Positions 1 to 8,217 of a stretch of DNA of 32,540 bases are shown here, piece by piece. Each line of letters starts with the position of its first letter. Positions within the stretch are counted from its first letter, which is position 1. The translations under genes and the position numbers were made by a program. Below the pieces are notes generated by a model that saw only the letters and a program-made list of their open reading frames with translations, was not told the origin of the DNA and did not search any database. This stretch comes from Bacteroidota bacterium (GTDB lineage: Bacteria; Bacteroidota; Bacteroidia; Bacteroidales; VadinHA17), in contig JAKQPD010000243.1 in assembly GCA_029564935.1 (NCBI GenBank), forward strand, positions 1 to 32,540, read 5' to 3'.

Positions 1-897
1 TCCACAAATGAATTCAATTTCGGAAAGGACCTGATACTTGATTTTCTGGGCTGCGCTAATTTCGTATGGTCAACTCATACTGTTAACCAGAGGGAACTGA
101 TAATTATTGTTACCGAACAGCTTCCTTATATAAGATCAAGACTGAATATCAGCAGGATCCCCTCAAATGACGGAGATCCGGTTGAATCAATAAATATTTC
201 AGAGGCATTTAACCTGTCAGAAAATTCAGGCATTTTTAAAATTGACCTGAACTCCATGAGAAGTGGAAAAGCAGGGGTCGGGAAAAAGATTTTTACCATA
301 GGCCCGGTCGATAACTCCGGAAAATGTGCAGTTGTTGCAGGTGTTAAGGGAAGGGATGAAAACCCTCTTCCGGCAAGAGTGGAAGGTATTCCGGTCGGTG
401 AAGATGTAAGCAGCCTGATATTCCTGCATGCCTGCGCACGTCCTTCCGAAAATCAGAAGGCATATTTCAATATTCCTGATTTTTTCGACTCGGCAGACCT
501 TCTTGGCTGGTATGAAGTTGTTTATGAGGATGAATTCAAAATTACAATACCTGTTCAGTATGGGGTAAATATCCTTGAAACAAATCCCGGGGGAGAAGAC
601 AGACTTGATCTGAATGAGGGAGAGACTGGTTCAGCCCAGAATGTTTATTGCTATAATGCCGACCCGGTGATCTGCTCAACGGGAGATCCCAAACTTACGT
701 TTTATGCATTTGAGTGGGTCAATCCAAGATATGGAAAGATAATAAAAGAAATAAACCTCTGCGGAACACAGGATTATCAGGCTACACAAACTAATTACGG
801 TACACCCGAATATGCCCCTATGAAAAGCAATGCAATAATCCTGGCAGGATTGAGCAAAGTTGTTAAGAGACAACCTTATTTACCAAAAGCGGAGTGA
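1..897 (+). CDS. Unidentified protein, 3' part only (5' end outside window)
   Basis: The reading frame is open from the first base to a TGA at 895-897, so the gene begins upstream. The visible part is 298 residues; the first in-frame ATG (256) lies inside the protein and is unlikely to be the start. No catalytic motif was recognised. The C-terminus carries a stretch reading FEWVNPRYGK followed by IIKEINL and ends in a hydrophobic strand before a basic tail. It looks like the final beta-sandwich of a large secreted carbohydrate-active enzyme, and similar endings are remembered from GH20-like proteins, but this is a weak impression. The gene lies 53 bases upstream of the aminotransferase on the same strand and could be part of the same locus. 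Function is left open. Confidence 0.75.
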   Translation, partial: STNEFNFGKDLILDFLGCANFVWSTHTVNQRELIIIVTEQLPYIRSRLNISRIPSNDGDPVESINISEAFNLSENSGIFKIDLNSMRSGKAGVGKKIFTIGPVDNSGKCAVVAGVKGRDENPLPARVEGIPVGEDVSSLIFLHACARPSENQKAYFNIPDFFDSADLLGWYEVVYEDEFKITIPVQYGVNILETNPGGEDRLDLNEGETGSAQNVYCYNADPVICSTGDPKLTFYAFEWVNPRYGKIIKEINLCGTQDYQATQTNYGTPEYAPMKSNAIILAGLSKVVKRQPYLPKAE

Positions 898-950
898 TTT
901 AAAAAAGAATTAATAAATTTTAAATCTATAACCAAATAAATAAAAAGACT

Positions 951-2258
951 ATGAGCAAAAAGGAATTAATGTTTACAGGATCTGACACCGAAGGCGGAAT
1001 AACTTCTGGTTATCAGATGAATGATGGGGTAAAACTTAAAGTTCCCTATTCTTTTTTCGGTTCCATTTATGATGAGATGGAAGAAAAAGCCCTTCTGGCT
1101 GTTCTTAAGCAGGATTCACAGACCATGGGACCTCAGGTTGCATTGTTCCAGAAAGAATTTGCCCGGGAATTCACAGTAAAGCATGCACTTGCGACATCAA
1201 ACTGTACAACCGGAATGCATGCTGCCACACAGGCTATGGGGATAAAAGCCGGTGATGAGGTAATTGTAACCCCAATAACTTTCATAGCGACCTCACTGGT
1301 GATCCTTAAGGAAGGTGCAAAACCGGTCTATGCCGATATAGATCCGAAAACCTTCAATATCGATCCGAAGGATATTGAAAACAAGATCACTAAAAAGACA
1401 AAAGCGATCTATGTAGTTCACTATGGCGGTCAGATGTGCGATATGGATCCGATAATGGAGATTGCGCGCCGGCATAATCTTTTTGTTCTCGAGGACTGTG
1501 CACATGCACATGGAGCAAAATACAAAGGAAAACAGGCCGGCAGCATTGGTGATGTCGGGGTTTTCAGTTTCCATTCGCTTAAAAATATGGTGACCCTTGG
1601 TGAAGGGGGAATGATCACAACCAATAATGATCAGCTTATTGAAAAAATTCAGCGGATGAGGGTAATGAGCATTACTCACTGGGATCCCCAACAGACTGAT
1701 TTTGAATTTGCCGGTATAAAGCTTCAGAAGAAAGATGTGAAAGATTACTGGATACCTTCACATTTCGATGTGATCGATGACGAAGGCAAATGGGGGAACA
1801 ACTACAGGATGTGCGAAGCCCAGGCTGCCGTTGGCCGGGCACAGTTGATGAAGCTTGATATGCTGATTGAGAAAAGAAGGGCAAACGGTCATCGCCTGAC
1901 CGAAGGAATAAAGGGAATAGAAGGAATTACCCCGACTTATGAGGATCCCAACTGCTTCCATGCATTTCATCTTTATACACTTTGTGTGGAGCCTGAGGTA
2001 CTTGGAGCTTCAAGAGATGATTTTATGAGAGTCCTGTATCAGGAAGAAGGCATTCAGGGTATTCTCCATTATCAGCCGACATACCATTTAACAGGCGTGA
2101 AACGCACTTATAACTACCCTGATAAACTTTGTCACAATGCCGAAAAATTCTTCTATGCCCGGCAGTTGAACCTGCCAATGAACCCCCGGCTGACAAATAA
2201 TGATGTCGACATGATGATTGAAGGGATCAGGAATGCTGCTAAAAAAGTGAGAAAATAG
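951..2258 (+). CDS. DegT/DnrJ/EryC1/StrS-family PLP-dependent sugar aminotransferase
   Basis: A 435-residue cytoplasmic fold-type I PLP enzyme. Family members transfer an amino group from glutamate or glutamine to a keto-sugar or keto-cyclitol, or run the reverse. Visible features: an N-terminal substrate segment with a Q-x-F-x-x-E-F-A pattern (66-73); SNCTTGMHAA (83-92), which binds the cofactor phosphate; VTPITFIATS (106-115); EDCAHAHGA (181-189), where D182 should pair with the PLP nitrogen; and FSFHSLKN (205-212), where K211 is the expected Schiff-base lysine, followed by GEGGM. Length is slightly above the usual 370-400, with an insertion around residues 240-270. It is the first complete gene of a run with a Gfo/Idh/MocA oxidoreductase and an IMPase-like phosphatase, which suggests amino-sugar or aminocyclitol chemistry. 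The substrate cannot be told from sequence. Confidence 0.93.
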   Translation: MSKKELMFTGSDTEGGITSGYQMNDGVKLKVPYSFFGSIYDEMEEKALLAVLKQDSQTMGPQVALFQKEFAREFTVKHALATSNCTTGMHAATQAMGIKAGDEVIVTPITFIATSLVILKEGAKPVYADIDPKTFNIDPKDIENKITKKTKAIYVVHYGGQMCDMDPIMEIARRHNLFVLEDCAHAHGAKYKGKQAGSIGDVGVFSFHSLKNMVTLGEGGMITTNNDQLIEKIQRMRVMSITHWDPQQTDFEFAGIKLQKKDVKDYWIPSHFDVIDDEGKWGNNYRMCEAQAAVGRAQLMKLDMLIEKRRANGHRLTEGIKGIEGITPTYEDPNCFHAFHLYTLCVEPEVLGASRDDFMRVLYQEEGIQGILHYQPTYHLTGVKRTYNYPDKLCHNAEKFFYARQLNLPMNPRLTNNDVDMMIEGIRNAAKKVRK

Positions 2259-2308
2259 GAATTATGACCGGCCGGTAAATCATGTTGATTGTGGTGTAAG
2301 ATAAATAA

Positions 2309-3250
2309 ATGAGGAAAATAATTATTTCATGGGTTCTCCTCTTTGCCTGTAATCTTATGTGGTCATTGCAGTTTACCTGCATAAAGCTCACACAGGATCA
2401 GGTAGGCCCTTACTTTACGGTATGGGCGCCAATGCTTTTTGCCGTCCTTCTTCTGGCTCCCTTCGTTTTCAGGGATTTCAGAAGGGGAGGCAAAAAGTTA
2501 AAGGACATCCTTATATTTGTCCAACTCGCGATCCTGGGCGCATTTCCTGCCCAGGTACTCATGACATGGGGAACTCAGTACTCACTTGCAAGCAACTCCG
2601 CAATTCTTACTCTTACACTTCCCGTCATTACTGCGATTTTTGCATTCCTCATTCTGAAAGAAAAAATGAACAGGATAAGATGGCTGAGCTTTATTATTGC
2701 AATAACCGGCGTACTTCTTCTCTCAACCGGCGATATTAAACAACTGAATTTCGGTACAAAGTATGCAATCGGAAACCTTCTTATCTTCCTGGCTATCATC
2801 GGGAATTCATATTATAATGTCGGCTGTAAAAAAGTTTCTTCGCGGTACAGCGAAATAGAAATGGTCTTTTATACCTATACCGTAGTTGTCATTTTGCTAA
2901 CCCCGCTTGTGGTGCATTTTGAGAGAGATGTTTTTACCAGGATCCCTGTATTCACCGTGCAGACCTGGATCGGAATGGCGCTGCTTACGTTTTTCCATAA
3001 TTTTCTGTCAATGGTGCTGTTTTTCAAAGCCCTAAAAACGCTTGATGCAATGCAGGTTGCCCTGTCAAATTACCTCATAGCCTTTTTCGGACTCCCTATA
3101 GCGGCTATCTGGCTGGGAGAGAGGTTGAACGCTCAGGCTGTCACCGGAGGAATACTTGTACTGCTTTCCACATTGCTGATCACAATTGCCGATTACAAAA
3201 TGAGCAGGGCTGCGGTTGAAAATACCCGGCCGGCTGGCAAAACTGAATAA
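2309..3250 (+). CDS. EamA/DMT-superfamily transporter
   Basis: A 313-residue inner-membrane protein with about ten hydrophobic segments arranged as two repeated five-helix EamA halves. The first half starts at residue 5 (SWVLLFACNLMWS). The second begins around residue 150 (GNLLIFLAIIGNSYY). Conserved-looking signatures are TLTLPVITAIFAFLILKEKM (around 100-120) and, in the second half, the matching LGERL near residue 270. Family members are exporters or importers of small metabolites (amino acids, sugars, nucleosides); the substrate is not readable. The gene sits 50 bases after the aminotransferase and runs into the oxidoreductase gene, so it is probably co-transcribed and moves a substrate or product of the pathway. 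Start chosen at the ATG of MRKII. Confidence 0.9.
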   Translation: MRKIIISWVLLFACNLMWSLQFTCIKLTQDQVGPYFTVWAPMLFAVLLLAPFVFRDFRRGGKKLKDILIFVQLAILGAFPAQVLMTWGTQYSLASNSAILTLTLPVITAIFAFLILKEKMNRIRWLSFIIAITGVLLLSTGDIKQLNFGTKYAIGNLLIFLAIIGNSYYNVGCKKVSSRYSEIEMVFYTYTVVVILLTPLVVHFERDVFTRIPVFTVQTWIGMALLTFFHNFLSMVLFFKALKTLDAMQVALSNYLIAFFGLPIAAIWLGERLNAQAVTGGILVLLSTLLITIADYKMSRAAVENTRPAGKTE

Positions 3251-3272
3251 AAAATTGAATAACAATAAAAAA

Positions 3273-4316
3273 ATGAAAAATAAAATAAAATGGGGTGTTA
3301 TCGGTTCCGGCGGGATTGCTAAACGCAGGACCATTCCCGAAGGAATAATGAAAGCTGGTAATGCAGCGCTTATATCGGTTTATGATATTGATCATGAGGT
3401 TAACAAAAACGTCGCGGCCCAATTCGGAGCTGTAGCTTCACCCGGAATAGAAGAACTTCTTGACTCCGGGATTGATGCTGTATATGTAGCTTCTCCGGCA
3501 AATAATCATCTGGAACAGGTCATATCCTGTGCCAGGGCAAAAAAGCATGTTCTGTGTGAAAAGCCCCTGGGAATGACGGTAGCCGAAGCTGAACAGATGA
3601 TCAGTGTGTGTAAAGAAGAAGGTGTAACGCTTGGTGTGGGACTGATGATGAGATTCGTTGAACAACACAAGGCAGCTCTTGAGCTTATTAAATCCGGGAA
3701 ACTGGGCAAACCGGTCTATGGCAGGGCGCAGCTATCCTGCTGGTACCCTCCGATAGCAGGCGCCTGGCGTCAGGATCCCATGACCGGAGGAGGCGGTTCA
3801 CTGATGGATATGGGCAGCCATTGTATCGATCTGCTTGAGATGTTCTTCGGAAAGGCAAAAAGCGTAAGTTGCTTTATCAATAATATTGTCCATCCGTATA
3901 AATCTGAAGACAGTGCGGTGGTTTCAATCTTCTTTGAAAATGGTGCTCTCGGAACGGTTGATACGTGTTTCTGTATTCCTGACAACAGCAGTAAGAATAT
4001 TCTTGAATTATATGGTTCAGGTGGAAGTATAATTGCCTCAGGGACCATAGGACAGGGTGCGGCAGGGGAGATGACTGCATATATAGAATCAGATTTGACG
4101 GGATATGATGCCGCCCAGCAACGCGGCGCCGGGGAAGGAATGAAGATCAATCCTGTTCCTGAAAACACATATATGGCAGAAATTGAGGAGTTTGGGAAGT
4201 CCATTTTTGAAAACAGACAACCTTCAAACAGCTATTCCCTGGGTCTGCGGAGCCAGCAGGTGCTTGAAGCCTGCTACCGATCAGCGAAAACAGGATCAGT
4301 GGTAGAAATTAATTAA
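3273..4316 (+). CDS. Gfo/Idh/MocA-family NAD(P)-dependent oxidoreductase
   Basis: A 347-residue cytoplasmic dehydrogenase of the glucose-fructose oxidoreductase/inositol dehydrogenase family. The N-terminal Rossmann fold has WGVIGSGGIAKR (7-18). The EKP motif at 96-98 contains the catalytic lysine K97. The C-terminal alpha/beta domain has the GGGGSLMDMGSH stretch (172-183) ending in the expected catalytic histidine H183, with D186 after it. Members oxidise a ring hydroxyl of a sugar, sugar phosphate or inositol to a ketone, the usual step before transamination by a DegT enzyme. An upstream in-frame ATG at 3216 would overlap the transporter by 35 bases and add a Lys/Asn-rich tail. The ATG at 3273, directly before the Rossmann strand, is preferred. 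The PIG-L gene follows after 10 bases. Confidence 0.93.
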   Translation: MKNKIKWGVIGSGGIAKRRTIPEGIMKAGNAALISVYDIDHEVNKNVAAQFGAVASPGIEELLDSGIDAVYVASPANNHLEQVISCARAKKHVLCEKPLGMTVAEAEQMISVCKEEGVTLGVGLMMRFVEQHKAALELIKSGKLGKPVYGRAQLSCWYPPIAGAWRQDPMTGGGGSLMDMGSHCIDLLEMFFGKAKSVSCFINNIVHPYKSEDSAVVSIFFENGALGTVDTCFCIPDNSSKNILELYGSGGSIIASGTIGQGAAGEMTAYIESDLTGYDAAQQRGAGEGMKINPVPENTYMAEIEEFGKSIFENRQPSNSYSLGLRSQQVLEACYRSAKTGSVVEIN

Positions 4317-4326
4317 AAACAAACAT

Positions 4327-5106
4327 ATGAATAAAACATTACTTGCCATTTTTGCCCATCCTGACGATGCGGAGATAGTATGTACAGGAACATTGCTGCT
4401 TATGAGAAAGGCGGGATGGAACATACATATCGCAACAATGACGCCCGGAGATAAGGGTACAACCGAGTATACAAAAGAAGATATCGGCAATATACGGCAG
4501 AGAGAAGCTGCTGAAGCAGCAAAGATCCTGGACGGATCTTATTCCTGCCTCGGACTCGAGGATGTATATCTGATGTATGACCGTGATTCCCTGAACCGGA
4601 CAATTTCACTGATCCGGAAAGTAAAACCTTCAGTGGTTATCACCGCCAGTCCCAACGATTATATGGTTGACCATGAAATGACTTCCAGAATAGTTAAGAC
4701 CGCCTGTTTTGCTGCAGGTATTAAAAACATGGAATGTATGGAATCTCCTCTGAATTATATACCTTACCTTTATTATTCAGATCCGATGGAGCTGAAAGAT
4801 ATATTCGGTGTCAGGGTTAATCCTGATTTTTTCGTAGACATATCGGGGGTAATGAAACTCAAGGAGCAGATGCTGGGATGCCATAAAAGTCAGAGGGACT
4901 GGCTGCTGGCACACCATAAAGTAGATGAATATATCCTGTCAATGAAGAATTACGCTGAAATCCGGGGAAGAGAAGCCAATACAATGTATGCAGAGGGTTT
5001 CAGGCAGCATCTTGGTCATAGTTTTCCGCAGGATAATATTATTCACTCTCAGCTCCCTGATCTGTTTATAAAGAATGAATCCCTTGACTTATTAAAAATA
5101 AGATGA
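4327..5106 (+). CDS. PIG-L/LmbE-family zinc-dependent N-deacetylase
   Basis: A 259-residue hydrolase of the PIG-L (LmbE-like) family, which removes N-acetyl groups from GlcNAc-type conjugates (GlcNAc-PI, mycothiol and bacillithiol precursors, N-acetylated aminoglycoside intermediates). The zinc and catalytic motif AHPDDAE is at 10-16 (H11, D13, D14). The third zinc ligand is expected in MVDHEMTS (H117). There is no signal peptide, so it should act in the cytoplasm on an imported or endogenous acetylated amine. It lies 10 bases after the Gfo/Idh gene and one base before the NagB-like gene, so the three are almost certainly one transcript. Pairing of a deacetylase with a NagB-like isomerase suggests an N-acetylamino sugar or related amine as substrate; that part is inference. 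Confidence 0.9.
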   Translation: MNKTLLAIFAHPDDAEIVCTGTLLLMRKAGWNIHIATMTPGDKGTTEYTKEDIGNIRQREAAEAAKILDGSYSCLGLEDVYLMYDRDSLNRTISLIRKVKPSVVITASPNDYMVDHEMTSRIVKTACFAAGIKNMECMESPLNYIPYLYYSDPMELKDIFGVRVNPDFFVDISGVMKLKEQMLGCHKSQRDWLLAHHKVDEYILSMKNYAEIRGREANTMYAEGFRQHLGHSFPQDNIIHSQLPDLFIKNESLDLLKIR

Positions 5107-5107
5107 G

Positions 5108-6040
5108 ATGGCCCGTAAACTTAGTATGCTTGCACCAGGATGGTGGGATTATACCACCCTTGATGATGAACTTCTGAATGATGCCGCAAAGCTTACCCCG
5201 GAGGACTTGCCTCAGCTTTCAAGAGAAGGATTCAAAGTAATTATCTATGATACAATTGAAGATTTTTATCTGGCAGAAGCGCTGGAGTATATTACTGCAT
5301 GGAAGCAGGCAACTCCGGATAATCCGGCAGGTATCTGTGGTCCGATCGGCCCGACGGAACAGCTTCCGCTCGTTGCCAGGATTGTAAATGAGCTGAAAAT
5401 GAATCTTTCCGATGCACATTTCTGGGGAATGGATGAATGGTATGTCAACGGCAGGGAAGTACCGGTCAGCCATCCTCTCTCCTTCGAAAGGGCCGACAGG
5501 GAAATGTGTTTTAACCTTATTGATAAGAAGCTCAGAATGCCGGATTCAAATCTTCATTTTCCGAAAGCCGATACAGACCCGTACATTAAGAGCTGGGAAG
5601 ATGGCGTCAGATGCGTTGTAATGCAGGGCGGTCAGGGAGATACGAAACACTGGGCTTTCAATGATCCTGTAAGGAGGGAAGGAAAATATAAAGATAATCC
5701 CCCTGCTCCGGAAGAATTCAGGAAACTTACAACAAGGGTAGTGGATCTTCATCCCATAACATGCATGCAGAATGCCAGAACCAGCGGGGGAGGGGTGGTA
5801 ACCGGTGTTCCGGTACAGGCATTGACTGTTGGTCCTGTACAGACCTGGATGGCTGAAAAGGTATCAATATGGCATGCAGGCACTCATGATAATGCCTTCG
5901 GACAACGACTGACCGCCCTTATGATAAGCAAAAGAATCACTGACAGCGCCGTTCCGATGTCATTACTTGCTGATCACCCGAATGTTCAGTTTAACTATTA
6001 TATTGGAGGACTCGGAACCTGTGTACCGGAAATGCATTAA
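5108..6040 (+). CDS. NagB-like sugar-phosphate isomerase/deaminase with altered active site
   Basis: A 310-residue member of the NagB/6-phosphogluconolactonase/RpiA superfamily, longer than E. coli NagB (266 residues). Landmarks: an inserted N-terminal segment (1-40); [10 protein letters not shown] (78-87), where NagB has its phosphate loop; FWGMDEW (105-111), with D109 matching the NagB general base D72; HPLSFERA (122-129), matching the HPQS region; [14 protein letters not shown] (174-187), matching GVGNDGHIAFNEP; and PVQALTVG (225-232). H181 matches the ring-opening H143. The aspartate is one place off (D178-T-K-H instead of D-G-H), and NagB E148 is D186 here. Such changes suggest a different substrate or reaction from glucosamine-6-phosphate deamination. 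It starts one base after the deacetylase stop. Confidence 0.82.
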   Translation: MARKLSMLAPGWWDYTTLDDELLNDAAKLTPEDLPQLSREGFKVIIYDTIEDFYLAEALEYITAWKQATPDNPAGICGPIGPTEQLPLVARIVNELKMNLSDAHFWGMDEWYVNGREVPVSHPLSFERADREMCFNLIDKKLRMPDSNLHFPKADTDPYIKSWEDGVRCVVMQGGQGDTKHWAFNDPVRREGKYKDNPPAPEEFRKLTTRVVDLHPITCMQNARTSGGGVVTGVPVQALTVGPVQTWMAEKVSIWHAGTHDNAFGQRLTALMISKRITDSAVPMSLLADHPNVQFNYYIGGLGTCVPEMH

Positions 6041-6072
6041 TTCATGAAATAACGAACTGAATATGTAATTTG

Positions 6073-6870
6073 ATGAAAGAAATTTTGAAAAATATCCTTA
6101 AGGATGCAGGCTTATTACTGCTTGATTTTTTCAATAATCCTGTTACTGCCATACAAAAAGAGTCACAAAGCAGTATTGTTACAGAAGCTGATCTTGGAAG
6201 TGAGAAGTTGATTGTCGATATTATCAGGTCAGAATTTCCTTCACATAATATCCTGTCGGAAGAATGTGGTTTTATTGATAACAAGTCGGAATATACATGG
6301 ATAATTGATCCTCTCGACGGTACATCAAATTTTGCATCAGGGATCCCATGGTTCGGGGTGCTGATCACACTTTTCAGAGGAAATCAGCCGGAAATGGCAG
6401 GAGCATATCTTCCCATAACCGAGGATCTGTTTTTTGCTGAAAAGGGTAAAGGTGCCGTAAAAAATGACAATCCTTTTTCATTACCGGCAGATAAATCACT
6501 GAAGGATTCTTTATTTGCATTTTGCGTTGATTATACTGAAGATCAGGATTTTCTGAACAGAGGTCTCGAGACCTATAAATTTATTGCACAGCATTCCAGA
6601 AATATCAGATCAACAAATTCGCTTGTCGATTTCCTGTATGTTGCAGAGGGAAAATTCGGCGGAGTATTGAATCTTTTCACGAAGGTCTGGGATATCTCGG
6701 GTCTCGGATTAATAATTTCCGAAGCCGGCGGAGTAATGAAAAATATCAATGGGAACGACATTCATTTTTCTATTGGTAAGGACCTGATAAAAGAGAATTT
6801 TCCGGTTATAGCTGGAAATAGAAATATTGTGGAACAGGTTTTATCAATTAATTCCCTGCGGGAAAGATAA
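6073..6870 (+). CDS. Inositol-monophosphatase-family sugar/cyclitol phosphatase
   Basis: A 265-residue Mg-dependent phosphatase of the IMPase/SuhB/CysQ fold. Signature elements are EE at 63-64 (LSEECG), the DPLDGTSN box at 79-86 (D79, D82, G83, T84) and VWDISG (205-210), with D207 as the third metal site. Members remove phosphate from inositol phosphates, sugar phosphates, PAP or histidinol phosphate; the substrate cannot be assigned. The ATG at 6073 is preferred over the TTG three bases earlier. The gene follows the NagB-like gene by 32 bases. Combined with an oxidoreductase and an aminotransferase, a phosphatase completes the enzyme logic of kanosamine- or inosamine-type routes (oxidise, aminate, dephosphorylate). 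A housekeeping SuhB-like role is the alternative. Confidence 0.88.
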   Translation: MKEILKNILKDAGLLLLDFFNNPVTAIQKESQSSIVTEADLGSEKLIVDIIRSEFPSHNILSEECGFIDNKSEYTWIIDPLDGTSNFASGIPWFGVLITLFRGNQPEMAGAYLPITEDLFFAEKGKGAVKNDNPFSLPADKSLKDSLFAFCVDYTEDQDFLNRGLETYKFIAQHSRNIRSTNSLVDFLYVAEGKFGGVLNLFTKVWDISGLGLIISEAGGVMKNINGNDIHFSIGKDLIKENFPVIAGNRNIVEQVLSINSLRER

Positions 6871-6882
6871 GATCCGTAAAAA

Positions 6883-7860
6883 ATGAAACAAATCCTTCAT
6901 ATCCGTGTCTCGTTTTTGGTTTGTATTTGCCTTCTGTTATTGGTCATTGCCTGCAGAAATACGCCGGAACAAATTTCCGTTTCTACCCTTGAGGTAAGAA
7001 ATTTAACCCAATCCGGTGCTGTTACCGGCGGAAAGGTTGATGCAACAAAACCCGGTATTGTCGTATCCAGGGGTATTTGCTGGAGCACAGATCCAACGCC
7101 ATCACCCGTGGATAATAATGAAAAAAGCGGGGGAGGCCCGGGAGATTTTTTTATTACGATCTCAGGTTTGCGGCCGGAAACGGAATATTTTGCCCGCGCT
7201 TTTGCCATAACTGTTTCTGATACGATCTATGGTGAAATTGTTTCATTTGAGACTCCCGGATTTGGTACATTAACAGATATTGACGGGAATGAATATAAAA
7301 CTGTCACAATAGGAACTCAGACATGGATGGCAGAAAACCTTTCAGTTACGACGTATAATGATGGTAAGGTAATTCGCCTTGTGACTGATTCCTTAATATG
7401 GACTTCGTTATCTTCACCCTCATTCTGCTGGTACAATAATGATGAAGAAGTTTATAAAAAATCTTATGGTGCATTATATAACGGATACACCGCCGGAACG
7501 GGGAAATTATGCCCTGCCGGATGGCATGTGCCGTCTGATGCGGAATGGGATATCCTGGCAGCTTCCCTCGGTGGAGCGGATGTTGCAGGAGGCAGGATGA
7601 AAGAAGCCGGAACATCCCGCTGGGTGAGACCGAATACAGGCGCTTCAAACATGAGTAATTTCAATGCCCTTCCCGGAGGCCTCAGATATTATGATGGAAA
7701 CTTCCGCGATCTGGGTTTCGGGGCTTACTGGTGGTCTTCAACTCAGCTTAACCCTGAAAGGGCTTTTTTCAGGTTCATTTTCCATGAAGAGAGTACAATA
7801 TTCCGTTTTGATAACCTGAAAAGAATAGGTTTCTCTGTAAGGTGCCTGAAGGACAAATAG
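6883..7860 (+). CDS. FISUMP-domain surface lipoprotein
   Basis: A 325-residue lipoprotein. The N-terminus is a signal peptide with lipobox LVIAC (acylated C24). Residues about 32-125 form a fibronectin-like beta domain of the type reading RGICWSTDP and SGLRPETEYFARAFA. From about residue 130 comes a Fibrobacter-succinogenes-major-paralog (FISUMP, TIGR02145-like) domain with DIDGNEYKTVTIGTQTWMAE, GALYNGYTA, CPAGWHVPSDAEWD and a C-terminal GFSVRCLK. Such proteins are abundant on Bacteroidota cell surfaces; their role is poorly defined, possibly adhesion or glycan binding. It lies 12 bases after the phosphatase gene, so may ride on the same transcript, though no functional link to amino-sugar chemistry is evident. 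Confidence 0.88.
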   Translation: MKQILHIRVSFLVCICLLLLVIACRNTPEQISVSTLEVRNLTQSGAVTGGKVDATKPGIVVSRGICWSTDPTPSPVDNNEKSGGGPGDFFITISGLRPETEYFARAFAITVSDTIYGEIVSFETPGFGTLTDIDGNEYKTVTIGTQTWMAENLSVTTYNDGKVIRLVTDSLIWTSLSSPSFCWYNNDEEVYKKSYGALYNGYTAGTGKLCPAGWHVPSDAEWDILAASLGGADVAGGRMKEAGTSRWVRPNTGASNMSNFNALPGGLRYYDGNFRDLGFGAYWWSSTQLNPERAFFRFIFHEESTIFRFDNLKRIGFSVRCLKDK

Positions 7861-7944
7861 TCCTGTCTGGATCTTAGTATAATTCTTAATTCTACTTTGA
7901 CAGATTTGAAAAAAAGTCCTGTTTTTACCCTTGATCCATAAAGG

Positions 7945-8155
7945 GAACGGATCGGTTTTTCAGCTTTCTCCCTTTATGGCATAGCCGTCAAATTAAGAAG
8001 TTTTGGGTATAAAATTTTCCCCTCCTTTGAAAGGAGGGGAAAATTATTTAATTATATTTCAGATAATTACATTAGTTTTAGTTATTTAAACATTTCTTAG
8101 GTTGACGGCTATGCCCTTTAGGGTCGGGGTAAAAAGCTGAAAAACCGATCTGTTC
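7945..8155. repeat. Imperfect inverted repeat, arms of about 55-62 bp
   Basis: The left arm (7945-7999) contains GATCGGTTTTTCAGCTTT and CATAGCCGTCAA. The right arm (8094-8155) contains the reverse complements, TTGACGGCTATG and AAGCTGAAAAACCGATC, in mirrored order. The arms differ by a few substitutions and small indels around an internal CCCTTTA/TAAAGGG stretch, so each arm also has its own short dyad. A related diverged copy occurs at 21679-21765. The arrangement looks like a dispersed palindromic element or a non-autonomous mobile-element remnant. No transposase is present. Confidence 0.8.
8013..8045. terminator. Near-perfect palindrome, probable bidirectional terminator
   Basis: Sixteen-base arms pair perfectly around a single central G (8029). 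The core of the stem is CCCCTCCTTT paired with AAAGGAGGGG, flanked by T and A runs on both sides. On either strand the hairpin is followed by a T-rich stretch, as in an intrinsic terminator. Its position between the convergent lipoprotein gene (plus) and beta-helix pseudogene (minus) fits bidirectional termination. Confidence 0.75.
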
Positions 8156-8217
8156 TGTAATCTCTTAAAGCAGAGTTAATAAGTAAATAGTAAAAATTAA
8201 CTATCCAAAGGAACTTA

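Larger units (their letters stand above)
7861..8217. other. Gene-free interval between convergent genes
   Basis: Between the stop of the FISUMP lipoprotein gene and the stop of the minus-strand pseudogene there is no credible reading frame. The interval is dominated by a large imperfect inverted repeat (7945-7999 with 8094-8155) and a central palindrome (8013-8045), listed separately. The outer 80 bases on the left and 60 on the right show nothing recognisable. Confidence 0.8.

Noticed and set aside
1293-1691. 132-codon minus-strand frame inside the aminotransferase gene
   Set aside because: It is antisense to a gene with intact catalytic motifs and has no recognisable features of its own.
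2267-2276. ACCGGCCGGT palindrome after the aminotransferase gene
   Set aside because: Too short and without a T-run or second copy; likely chance.
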